Positions 11,018-22,424 of a DNA stretch of 64,000 bases are shown here, piece by piece. A program made the translations under genes and the position numbers. The notes beneath the pieces are model-generated. The model was not told the origin of the DNA, ran no database searches, and saw only the letters and a list, made by a program, of their open reading frames with translations. The stretch is from Asterias amurensis. Its lineage: Eukaryota; Echinodermata; Asteroidea; Forcipulatida; Asteriidae. The stretch spans positions 1,612,001-1,676,000 of the forward strand of contig NC_092662.1 of assembly GCF_032118995.1 (NCBI RefSeq). The letters are read 5' to 3'. Every line of letters starts with the position of its first letter. Within the stretch, counting starts at the first letter, position 1.

Positions 11018-11887
11018 AACAAAACAGTTACCTGTGGAAAACAATGGAGCATTTGTGTTCTTTGGTGTCGTTTATTTTGTATGAAGCTACAAGTTGACTT
11101 TCCATTAAGCTCTAAGCATTATGCTAAACAGCGTCTGCCTGCCCAATAGTAATAAGTCAGACTTATAAAGCTCCCAACTTGCATTTTGGCACTTGAATAG
11201 AGTTGAACAATGAAAATGCAGTTTCATAGGTAAACTTAACACTTCGTCTATAGCTAAATTCATTATTTTTTCAAATAATACTAAGTGGATAATTTTCATC
11301 AAGTCAAAAAGAGAGACTCCAAAGGTCAAAATCAGTTTTGTGATTCACTCATTTTCCAATAGAGTTGTTATGAAACTGGGGACAAATTGTAAGTCGCTAA
11401 CCTTGTGTTAAAATTCTACCATATACATGTAATTGCACTTTCAATTAAAAAATTCAATAATGTTGCATTTCAAATTACAAGGTCTTGTGTTTTTATGTAC
11501 AGAGAATTCTTGGTTCATTCCTGAATTTCTGTGGGGTTAGAGGCTTGTTATTTCCCCCTTTGTGAGGATTCTTCATTTGAAATTCAGTGCATCACAAGAA
11601 CTGAATTTGACTTTGAAGGCCCTTATAGCCCTTTCACACTAGTCAAGTTCTCAGGAAAATTTGGTTGACAAAACTCTCTGAAAGATAAATCAGTGAGCTT
11701 TCAGACTAAACACTGTTGTTTACCCTTATTTTTTTTTTCAATTACCAACAATTTACTTTACTAAACAATAAAATATAGCATAAAATATATACTATAATAT
11801 ATCATCACTAGAGCATTTGAATCAATATATTCATTACAGACACATATCCATCCACTAGAAAACCTTATACATCTCATACAACTTTTC

Positions 11888-12239
11888 TTAAAAGGCACTG
11901 GACACTTTTGGTAATTGTCAAAGACCAGTATTCTCACTTGGTGTATCCCAACATATGCAACAAATCTGTGAAAATTTGGACTTAGTTTGTCATCCAAGTT
12001 GCAAGAGAACAATGAAAGAAAAACACCCTTATTGCACAGATTCCTAATAAAAGACTGGAGACCTGAGTTCTTATAATATTTGAGTGACAATTACCTCTTC
12101 TCAAAACAATACGTTACTTCAGAGGGAGCCGTTTCTCGTAATGTTTTTTACAATCACCAGCTCCCCATTGCTCATTACCAAGTAACTTTTTATGCCAACA
12201 ATTATTTTGAGTAATTACCAATAATGTCCATGTCTTTAA
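11888..12239. repeat. TTAA-type element, family A (full, diverged)
   Basis: Flanked by TTAA on both sides. Left end AAGGCACTGGACACTTTTGG and right end TTACCAATAATGTCCATGTC are inverted relatives. Internal blocks match other copies (ACTTCAGAGGGAGCCG). Confidence 0.85.
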
Positions 12240-12311
12240 AATATTAACAGATATAAACAAGTTTTCCTCACCAATAAAAACATTCCTAATATCGTCAAAA
12301 TTTAAAAAAAT

Positions 12312-15300
12312 TCAATAGCTTAGATTTGATTCTTCCTGAGTTACAGTGTTGTCGATCCCTGAGTCATCTTTTCCTGCTTTTAGTGTGACCAGTAGTTCCT
12401 CCGCCTTCAAGGTGACTTTGTGGTTACTGCCGTACGCAATCCTCATGCTCGTCAAAACCTACGAACGATGGAATTTTTTTTATAACACACCTTTTGCTGG
12501 AGATTTGCATGAGATTTGCACCGCCGTGAAATAAGACATCGAACTTGCATAATTTAGGGATATATTTTGACTGGTTAAAGTGCCCTCTCATGACATGAGC
12601 AGTGAACAGCAATTTAAAAACTCATTCTTTAAAACGGTCCTTTAATTGTTGAACTGCTTATTGTTGAATAAAAACAGTACAGTAATAAAATCTTTAAAAC
12701 TCTCCACACACAAAATTATACAAGTTAGCCAGGTTCATTCTTCCTACGAATGCAAATGCAAAGTTTGGTGACGCAACAAAAAAAAGAACTGGCTTTACAT
12801 CAACAAATTCTGATAATGAAGTTCATCTTCATCTAAACTCAGAAAATTAAACACCAACCTTTTCCAGGGTGTGAATCGCCTTCGAGCTGAGACCAAGCTG
12901 GGCCTGTAGCTGCCCAACACGCCATAGAGTGTAACACATGTAGGCATCACAGTCATCTAGCTGTGTTCTATCAGGGGGAAAATCACAAAAAACATCAGTC
13001 AAACCTCAAGTTATATCCATATTTTTATTTAGAGGGAATGGGAAGTTGCAACCTGTCAAAGTATTTGGGATTTGAGATCCTGTTGGAAGTAATAACAAGT
13101 GGTTCTTGTATCAGGCATGTTTGGTCCTTGGAACAAAGTAGGGACATTTGATTGAGTACAAGGGCTGACCTACATGTCTTAACACTACGTACGAAGGTGG
13201 ACCTGAGAACAAAAGAGTTCACATAATGTAAGAACTTTAGACACTATGCAAACTTACACACATCCACAGTCTTTTTCAGAATTTTCACTACATTATTTTA
13301 TTTCCTCAAAACCTCCAAAAATGGAGAATTTTTATTTTATAAAAATTACATCAAAAATACAGTACAAGGGACATAAACAAGTTATATAAAATGACACATT
13401 CAAATAATTCAAGGATGTAGGTTCAAATTCTTATATGTGTTTCTTTGCACCATACTGTACAATGTTGTTATACAAACCTTAAAGCACAAACACTTCGCAG
13501 TCCGTACTTCAACGTCATCTCATGCTCAGCATCATGGAAAGTCCGCAAAGCCGCATTGAAGGCACCCTTATTTAAGTTGTAGACAGACATGTGGTGTGGC
13601 TGGTACACGGAATCAAGAAGTGACACAAGTGGACCGCATCCATCCAAGAAGAGCGCATCATGTGCAAGATATAAGTTAAGGAATGTAAAAAGGGGGAACT
13701 GGTTTGCATAGAAAAGATCTGTTGTACCGTCAGTCTCTTAATAAAGACAAGAGAAGGGCGAAACATTAAGAGCAGCCCCCTTTCATAGGCAGCGCACCAT
13801 ATCGATACTTTTCGTCACTGACCCTGCATGTTTTCCTTCGGGTCAAAACCAGGTTTGAAATTTACACTAAACCGTACGCCTGAGGCCAGTGGTTTTAGCC
13901 TAGGGCCAGTAAACACTGGGCAAGACTTGGTCTTGTGTTTTTTAACCGACTAAATACATGTACATGTATACCTCACTGTGCAATTAGTTTGTAAACATCT
14001 TTTAATTGTGTAGCAAAGCATACTGAAAACCATAAGTTTACATAATACAATATGTTAAACTGTGTAAAAAATCTTTTCTGTTGCTCTGGTCTTGTGAAAT
14101 GAATTATGCTCCAGTAACCCAGTAAAAGATTTAAGCTACAAGCCCTGTAGTCTTTCTCCCCCTTAAAGACACTGGACACTATTGGTAATTGTCAAAGACC
14201 AGTCTTTTCACTTGGTGTATCTCAACATATACATAAATCAACAAACCTGTGAAAATTTGAGCTCAATTGGTCATCGAAGTTGCGAGATAACAATGAAAGA
14301 AAAAAACACCCTTGTCACACAAAGTTGTGTGCTTTTAGATGGTTGATTTCGAAACCTCAAATTTTAAATCTGACGGCTCGAAATCAAATTCAAGGAAAAC
14401 TACTTCTTTCTAAAAAACTATGGCACTGAGCCAGAGGGAGCCATTTCTCACAATGTTTTATACTATCAACCTCTCCCCATTACTCATTTAGCAAGTGAGG
14501 GTTTTATGCTGATAATTATTTTGAGTAATTACCAATAGTGTCCACTGCCTTTAATTCAAGCCATCAGTAACAAGAAAAGGATATTTCCATGGTTTGCATC
14601 CCAGAAGCTCTTCACTTTCTCCTCAGCTTCTTTGATCTTGTCTGGAAGATTACTTGTGCTTATATCAAAACCACATGCATCACATCCTTCAAAGTCCTCG
14701 TCTAAAAATGAGAAAAGGCGCAAGAGGGAGGAAAGAGCCAAAGCATGGAAGAGGAAGATAAAGGATTATGAGGAAAAGAGGTAAGAAAAGAAGATGACAA
14801 TGGAGGGGGAGAACAAAAGAAAAGATAATGTATTAACAAAAATGTCCTTATTATATTGTAAAAATAAATAATAATGAAACACCAGTGGTACAATTGGTTA
14901 AAGGACTGGAGTTTTATTTCATGGAGCTAAAAGCAGAAGACACTGCTGCAATGTTCTTCGCTTGTTGACAAAATTGCAGGTAAGCATTCGCAATCAATGT
15001 ACATTACATAGATTTTGGATGGTATCCTGTTTCTGAGCGGTTGTTTTGTACTGTTTGCTTGCTTGTTGTTTGTTTGTTTGTTTGTCTGTTTGTTTGTTTG
15101 TTTGTTTGTTTGTTTGTGTTTTTTTGGCAGGTTGATGTTGTTGATGTTGTTGTTGTTGTTGTTAAGGTTTGTTTTTTGGGGGGGGGAGGAGGTTGGGGGA
15201 GGAGGTTGGGGGAGGAGGTTGGGGGAGGAGGTTGGGGGAGGTGAAGGGGAGAGGCTTAGTAAAATGAAGTGCAAAAAATCTCTGTGGATACGGCCCCTGC

Positions 15301-18300
15301 ACCATGAAGATGCCAGGTCCGATTTTTAGTAGATAAAGAGTTTTCTGAGGAAACTCTCCAAGATGTGTAATTGTTTTATAAATTTCTCTTTTTGGGAACA
15401 GGGGTATCATACTCATAACTATTCCTGGTTGACATGGTACCACAGTCCCCAGACAGTTCATCTGCGGACATTTTATAGCGTACATTAACCTATCCTGTTG
15501 CACAGAGTAAAAAAAGACAACAGACAAAACAAATGTGGAGGGAAAAACAAATCAAAACATATATTAATATACATATTCAAAAGGTCATGCATATTCAAAG
15601 AGCAGACTGTCAAAGAGCCATGCATATTCAACAGGTCATGCATTTAATACACCACGTACAGTATGTGAGTTAGACTAGTCCAATGCTACGATGGCTTTCA
15701 TATAGTTTGTAGATGCCAGCTCGCTTCAGGATTACAAATTCTTTTCCTGCTACCCATGCAAGATTATTTTTAGTCTTGAGCCCGGTTCATACTTCCTGAG
15801 AATGTGAATGCCATACAAATGTTGACGTCACAATATTCGCAACAAATTATTCGCAGCAGTTGAACTGTGCTCAAACTTTTGCGAAACATTCACTGCGAAA
15901 ACAGAGTTGTGACTTTCACACCAGATTTGCTTTTCGCATTCGCAGAAAGTATGAACCGGGCTTAACACTATTTTATCTCTCTATTTCACAACTTGTTTGT
16001 TCATGAGGCTCAGTTTGGACACCCATATTTTTTTGTTAGTGCTCAAAATGGTTAATAATAACAAAAGGACCCTTAAACATCCAAGCATATCATATTTTTG
16101 TAGTTTTCCCTGGCCAATTTGAGCAAAAATTAATTAAGTTTCATTACCAAATGCATTCCAATTTATGCATGTTTGACTACTTGGAATGGTTGACCAGCCT
16201 GTTGCTGCTAATTTGTCTATAGTTAAAAGATAATTGTAGTCTAATGAATTTGAATGATCTTATTGAACCAGTGAATGCTAAACTGTTAAAATTCAATTAC
16301 TACCGCAAAACGTTGATGCGACAGCATTTATTTTTTCAACAATATTTTAATGAGCCGGATGTTTTGAATTAATTTTCTGTTGAAATTGGCCGGGAGAACC
16401 TACAGCATAAAATTGTTAAAATAAATAAAAATTGGAGTTGATGATTATACCTTATTGGATCCCTGCGTGCATCGTTTGCAGTCGCATTCAAAGTCGTACC
16501 AAATCCTGAGAGTATTTTGGCGAGCAGCGGCGGGTTTCATCAGATTCAGGTAGCTAATCACACACTATCAGGTTACCAAGGAAGTAAAAACATAAACAGC
16601 AGTTAAGTTGGATTTCAAAATTTGCATAGTGTTAGTATAACAGGGATGTGATAGGCCGCTTTTTTAATTGTGACCTTTTTCATGTTGTATGGCCAGGGAT
16701 ATTGGAATTGAAGGCCTTCGGGCTACAGTTTTTTGGTAAACTTTTTTAATTCCAGACATATGTACCTGGCTTTTGTTTTGTTTTGATTATGTTTGTATTT
16801 TGTATGTGTTTTATGTCGAATAAATAATAATAATAATAAATAATAGTAAAAAAACATTGCCAGAATAACACAAATAATACCAACCTCTTCTCCTGGGCTG
16901 ATGGACTTCAAACTTCTGACCGACAAACGTACGCCGTCGAAAACAAATGTGCAGTTTGGTCGACAGTCGTGGTTAAACATTGCCAACCTGTAATAAAAAT
17001 GTAAGAACCCCGTCAAATCCATGTTTGACAATGGATCACAAAAATATGGTGCCCAAGTTTGCTTTAAATTTAAAAGAGGGTGACAAAAAAGAATTCCATT
17101 CAAAGAAACAAAACATTTGAATCTAAGAAATCACTCATGTATGAATCATGTCTCAGATTTCTAAGGGTTGGTGTCCGGTCGCGTCTTCGGCTAGAGATGC
17201 GGTTGGTATCTGTTGTCACTTCACTAACAATGGAATCAGCTAAATTCGAGGATTGATTTGACATTCATGGAAAATACCATATCAATTGTACGTGATAGTC
17301 CGTCCAGGCGATTGTACAGTAACATCCAGATCCAGTTTTTGGCTGTTTTCTTAGCTGAAACTTTCACATGAGACTTTTATTGGATCTTTCTCTTTATTTT
17401 GCCAATAAATCAGCATTACATTGACAAACACCAATCTATATGACCCTACCTTTAAAACACTAGTTACACATCACTAACCTTGTGAACAGACCCTCACCAA
17501 CTCCCTTCCATATCGTCTCGTCATAAATAGAGAATGTGTTTGCATTCAGGAGTCTCAGGCAGCGATAGACGCTCTCGGTGCCGATGTCAACGCCTTTAAG
17601 ACCGGACAGGAAGACCAGTAGGAATTCCATGTCAGGACCCTGATCCGACGTTTCTTTCTCATGATCTTCTTCTTTTTCTAAAGAAACCAAGATAATCAAA
17701 GTGTTGTGGAGTCCGTTTTTGACACTGCTCTAGAATTGCAAAGGTCGTTGGTTCGAATCCCAACCGAGTAATATGCCTGTTAATTTTGTTTCACAGAACT
17801 CGGGAAAGTACTGAGTATACAGTGCTGACACACATCAGTGTGTATGGGTAAAACCAAAATGAATTTTCTTTATCCCCGATGCATTTGCAAAAATTACACC
17901 CAACATCAGAAGTAGGAGGGTTCAAAGTGTTAGCCAGATGGGTGTCTGGTGTCTTTTGGACACCCTGTTTCAAATGGCATTTACATGTAAACATATTGTA
18001 AATGGACAATTTGGACACCCAGTTTTTAAACTTCCAGCAAAGTTTAACAACTTTTTATTAGAAGTATGAACGTTTCATTGAATGAAAATGTTACACCTTT
18101 GTTTTGTTTGTCAATAGAGGCGGTTATATCATTTGCAGATTATGAACGACAAACAAACACTGAAGTTACAACTTACTTTCATACAGACCCTCTGGTCTCA
18201 ATGGAAATCCCTGGGAGTTGAAAACTGAATTCTTTTTGGATCGCTTCTGCACAAGAGAGAGGGGATACACAAAATTTGAAACTTATGAATGCAAACTTTC

Positions 18301-20841
18301 GGAATGAAAAGCCTTCATCTATAACACATTATAGTCATCAGTTATAAAAACCTTTAAATTATGTTGAGTATCACTGTCACAGTATACTTCAATCAATCAA
18401 TCATTAAATGTAAAGACTAATCCAACAGTCGTTGCTCATAGCGTCTTACAGTAAGCTTTCCTGATGTTCTGAGAAAGATGATTCCACATCCTAGGTGCTG
18501 CGATAGAAACTGACGATCCCCTGTGTTTAGTTCTTTGAATGTGAAAAATTGAAGTGTGGGAACAGAAACACAGATTTCTGACAGGTTCTTTGATTGACAA
18601 TAAGTCAATGAGACATAAAGGGGCTGAGGCATTGAGGCAGCGAAACACATGTAGGAGGATCATACTTGCCCATTCTGTCAAATGAGATTAATTGTCTTTA
18701 AAGGGTCTATGTAACTTTTGTAGGACAAAAAACACAATGTCCACAGATTTACACTAAACTTACACAGTTTGAAGATAATGATAGAAGAAAGCTTCCCTGA
18801 AAATATTACATGCTTAGGTGCTGTAGTTTTTTGGAAATGAGTAAAACAATGTCATGAAAATAATTTTCGTCTCATGAGACGAAAATTATTTTAATAATCT
18901 ACAAACATATTTTCATGACATTGTTTTACTCATTTCTCAAAAACTACAGCACCGCAGTAAGTAATATTTGAAGGGAAGCTTTCTACTATAATTATCTTCA
19001 AACCCTGTAAGTTTAATGTTAATCTATTGACATTTTCAAAAAAATACCCAAATCCTTTAAATCTTGCTGCTTGTTCAAATAAAACAGTTTCCGTACATCA
19101 GGCATGGATTTTAGTTTTTGGGGCCCAGCAATTTTCCTCTGGTAAGGGCACTTCTAAGAGGAAATTTTTGATTTTTATTCGGACGTTGCAAAGAGCACCA
19201 CATCAAGAGCACAGGGCACCCTGGCAATTGCTGTTGGTGATGTGGGTTATTTCAAGTCCTGGTACTTAATTCTGATCTTGTGAAAAAAAACTTCTGGTCC
19301 AGTAAAAAAAAAAATACAAGTCCTGCAGTCTTGTGAGCTTTTCTCGGAAATTTGAGCCCAGACAACCTAACTTACCAGTTGTTTCTGCAGACACATCAAC
19401 AGTAGCCTTGTTCGCAACTGGACATCACATTCTGCACCTTTCAAGAATTTACACTCATATTGATGGTTAGCATAGTTGGAAGACTGTCAAAGAAAATCAA
19501 GTGAAAACATTTTACCAGTTACTCCTAAATTGATTTATTTAATATTTAATCATATATTTTCCTTACTTTCATAGTGGTTATAAATTGTTTTTTTTTTTAA
19601 ATAAAGAATTGTTGTTAATTCAGCCTTCAGTGGTGTGCTGCAACAACACTCGGACAGTTTTTCTTTAAAACCATTTACTCGGTCAAGCACACTGTCCGAC
19701 ACCAGTGACTGAGTGATAGTAACAGTAACGTCCGACAGCATTTGAACAAGTCAACTTAATATCTCACCTGACATTGTCGATCACAGTAAGACACATAGTT
19801 ACAGCCACCACACTTCTTCAGTTTTTCTCTGCAAAAAAAGAAAGTTAAGTTAATTGACTCGATCTCATCATTTTTTTCGAAAATACCTCCATGATTTTTT
19901 AGGCATACTAAAAAGTATGCGTTAGAAATGGAGTGTTATGGTTTCACACATGATTGTTAAAAAAAACTTTGACAGATTCCACTGCCTTCAACTAATTCAC
20001 ATGGATCTGGCCGTATTCTGAAAAGGCTAGTTCCACCATGGTCCGCTATCGTTTCCACGCCACAGAGACAAAACCTCGATAGGTATTATGTACAGGTTTT
20101 CTTAAAATTAGGTCTTCCTACTTCCTACGTCCTTGGCTGATATTGTTATATAGGGCCTTATCAGACTAGGTAAGACTCGAGGAGTACCCGCAGCAGTGAC
20201 CCGCAGCAGTTTTTCTGAACATTTTGGAGATCTTTGAATTGATGCGAGTTTGGTTTATTGTTTTGATTTTTTCTGACCAGTCTGACCCCCCCCCCCCTCC
20301 CTCCCACCACTTTTTTAAAAGTTACTTTAGTTCCATGACCATGGTTACATTTTTACAATTACAGTTCACTAATTTTTGTTTTAAAGATGTTACAAAAAAA
20401 TGACGTTATTCACACCATTCACACCAACCAAAATAAGAAAAAGTGTTAGTGTGAACTGCAGTCAAATCAAACGAGGACAGCACTTTACATTAAATAACAG
20501 ACAATTCAGAAAACATGAAAACTACTTTTATATAACATAAGAAGAGAAACGCATCAATTAAAAGTCATCAATCATCAAACATATGCCAGCCCGTCCCGTT
20601 TTGTTGAATCAACAAATGATCGACATTTTCTTGTCATGCAACTTTTCGATTTTTACCTTTTCTGAAAGCAGAAACTACACCGGTTTTTCCTTTCCTTGCC
20701 GTCCAAAACAAAAACGTAAGGATCCTCCTGACACAGGATAGTTCCTGGTTCGATAATGGTTGTCGCCCGAACCCCTCTTCCTCTATTTTCTTGAAAGAAA
20801 ATCTCCACTTTCTCGCAGTCCGCTTCTAATTCAGACGCCAT
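12312..20841 (-). CDS. SMYD-family lysine methyltransferase (SET and MYND domains)
   Basis: Transfers methyl from SAM to lysine on histones or other proteins. Model of 12 exons: 20657-20841, 19768-19828, 19376-19483, 18177-18246, 17479-17677, 16885-16987, 16451-16564, 15413-15494, 14616-14701, 13478-13734, 12859-12967, 12312-12458; in frame, 506 residues. The SET part begins at NRGRGVRATTIIEPG. The MYND zinc finger is interposed: CSFCFQKR, KKCGGCNYVSYCDRQC, NHQYEC. Then NTFSIYD, GVGEGLF, the SET signature NHDCRPNCTF, SPGEE and ISYLNL, and the post-SET Cys cluster FECDCKRC. A second zinc-ligand pair set (CPQMNC, CDACGF) and a helical TPR-like C-terminus follow. It resembles SMYD1, SMYD2 and SMYD3 about equally, so no symbol is given. 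The exon 9 donor and exon 10 acceptor are weak and chosen mainly by phase. Confidence 0.9.
14163..14554. repeat. TTAA-type element, family A (full length)
   Basis: About 390 bp bounded by TTAA at both ends, with left end AGACACTGGACACTATTGG and right end CCAATAGTGTCCACTGCCTT. It sits immediately downstream of SMYD exon 9. Confidence 0.92.
15063..15119. repeat. GTTT microsatellite
   Basis: About 14 tandem GTTT units with one GTCT, in an intron of the SMYD gene. Confidence 0.95.
15181..15243. repeat. 13-bp G-rich minisatellite
   Basis: Four to five copies of GGAGGTTGGGGGA on the plus strand. Runs of G in each unit could form a G-quadruplex in the non-coding strand of the intron. Confidence 0.9.
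15780..15963. repeat. Fold-back element, family G (CCCGGTTCATACTT ends)
   Basis: Ends CCCGGTTCATACTTCCTG and AGAAAGTATGAACCGGG are inverted. The core has repeated TTCGCA and CACTGCGAAAAC motifs. Related: 24944-25020 and 30236-30421. Confidence 0.8.
17735..17780 (+). repeat. tRNA-like SINE scrap
   Basis: GTTGGTTCGAATCCCAACC is an excellent tRNA B-box/T-arm match, but no cloverleaf or A box surrounds it. Confidence 0.4.
18417..18681 (-). mobile_element. LINE 3' fragment (ORF2 C-terminal tail)
   Basis: Minus-strand reading contains VSIAAPRMWNHLSQNIRKA, resembling the C-terminal R-F-AP-LWN-LP-IR motif of LINE reverse transcriptase proteins. Frame is not continuous. Lies in a SMYD intron. Confidence 0.55.
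18703..19055. repeat. Long palindromic element, family H
   Basis: About 350 bp and almost wholly self-complementary around TCTCATGAGA near 18876. Begins TTAAAGGGTCT and ends CCTTTAAA-like. Partial relatives at 23836-23990 and 24028-24131. Confidence 0.88.
19125..19270. repeat. Unnamed dispersed repeat, family J
   Basis: Blocks CAATTTTCCTCTGGTAAGGG and AAGAGCACAGGGCACC recur at 48605-49110, where a family A element splits them. Confidence 0.6.
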
Positions 20842-20936
20842 TTTCTACACGAATCTCCACAACAGTGATTTCGCAATCACGTGTGTGCACGTGTACAGTA
20901 TCTGTCATTTGTATGCAATTACGCGCGAATCCAATA

Positions 20937-21002
20937 AGTAATAAGTAACCAACTTTACATCTGTGTGTTATTATGTGAAGTGAAGTTGGTTACTTATTAC
21001 TA
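20937..21002. repeat. Isolated 20-bp-stem hairpin
   Basis: AGTAATAAGTAACCAACTT and AAGTTGGTTACTTATTACT are perfect inverses separated by about 27 bases, close upstream of the SMYD start. Confidence 0.7.
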
Positions 21003-21894
21003 TTAGATTATAAAGCGCCTATTACTTATTGGTGTACAACAACAAGATCAAGAAAAAGTAGCGAAAACAAGCGCTATTGCTTTCCTATGTTTTAACTAAT
21101 ATTTGTTGGTAACATGACACAGTAATTTCCACAGGTTATACGCCTCTCTTATATGCATGAGTATACGCCACAATTCCAACCCAAAACGAGGCGCAGGCCA
21201 CATTTTGGGCAAGAATTATGACATCATGCAAGAATACCTTTATTGTATTAAAAACATTTGTCATTTATATAGGATTAAAACAATCAAATGGTCCAAAGGA
21301 CCAAAGAAATACATGCCTTCAAACAAAAGTTTGTCACATCCTAGCTAATACAGATCAAAATTTCCATTTTGTTTTAAATATTGGATAGTGGGCTTTATGG
21401 AGATGGATATTTAATTAAAAACACTACTTCATATGGCTAAATAAAACTTAAAAGCAAAACATTGCTTGAGAAAATTGTGTAAAGAAATAGATTTGAACGT
21501 AACATGTCACCAGCGTAGATGGAATAATTAAATATAGGGTCATTGGCAATTACTTTAAAAATAAAATGACCTAAAAAACTTACTTGGTGAGAATCACTGC
21601 ATCTGTTGATTACAAACTGTTCTAAGAAAGTATATTCCTTTTGTAGTAATATGGTTTTGATCATTTTTCATCCCAAAAATTTGAAACATGCATGAATCAT
21701 GATTCTTTTTTGCGCTATGTAATGTTTTATGTAAACTACTTCTGCTATAAATATAAATTCACTCCCAGATCTGCTTAAGGATAAATTGTAATAAAATTTA
21801 CCTGATAAAAATATAATATTTCATTTCACCACATTCTAGTATTCTACTTTTACAACATCTTTCTAACCATATGCATTTGATAACAAACAGTTAC

Positions 21895-22222
21895 AGAACG
21901 CTTTTCACAAAGACCAACTCGACCGATCCAAGGCAGCGTGTATCTTTAACTGCAAATCAATCGAATTTGCTTAGTAAAATGTGATGTCAAAATACGAATC
22001 ACTATGGCGATACTGACAATGACTCATCCAACGATGAATCTTTAATAGTGTTTAGTGAAATCGAGCCCCAGGGGTCGATTTCACAAAGAGCTACAATTGA
22101 TCTTCACTGCAAGTCAATCGTAGTTGCTTTGAAAGTGTGATGTCACAATGCAAATCACTGTGCGATATACTGACAACTCATCTAACGATTGAATCTTAGT
22201 GTTTTGTGAAATCAAGCCCTGG
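21895..22222. repeat. Two adjacent fold-back elements related to family F
   Basis: 22072-22222 starts AGGGGTCGATTTCACAAAG and ends TTTTGTGAAATCAAGCCC. 21895-22071 is a diverged neighbour sharing AAGTCAATCG-like and ACTGACAA motifs. Confidence 0.65.
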
Positions 22223-22424
22223 TCTTATAAATGCCACACATAGCTCTGTATACAAAGTATAAGTGCTTCAGTACTATGTAAGAATTGCGTATAATATTTC
22301 ATTAATATAACTATTATGGCAAACAGTTTATACAAAGTCTAACAAGTAAAACCATTTTTACTGTGCCTGAGTGAATATTTTCATTTTTGCCTAATTAATA
22401 CTGCCATCGAAGGGCGTGGTTCCA

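Larger units (their letters stand above)
10802..12311. other. Tail-to-tail spacer, RPL7A and SMYD gene 3' ends
   Basis: Holds the RPL7A 3' UTR, a family A element at 11888-12239 and AT-rich unique DNA. The SMYD 3' UTR must lie in the right part, but no clear minus-strand AATAAA was placed. No other gene seen. Confidence 0.6.
20842..22424. other. Spacer between SMYD start and KYAT3 3' end
   Basis: Holds the SMYD promoter, a hairpin at 20937-21002, two related fold-back elements at 21895-22222 and AT-rich DNA that should include the KYAT3 3' UTR. No further exon was seen. Confidence 0.6.

Noticed and set aside
14927-15527. Long open frames rich in Pro, Thr/Asn or Val/Leu
   Set aside because: They are translations of the GTTT and G-rich tandem repeats. 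Only the 15413-15494 part is a real exon.
17735-17780. A tRNA gene
   Set aside because: Only a T-arm-like block is present; no acceptor, D or anticodon arm pairs around it.
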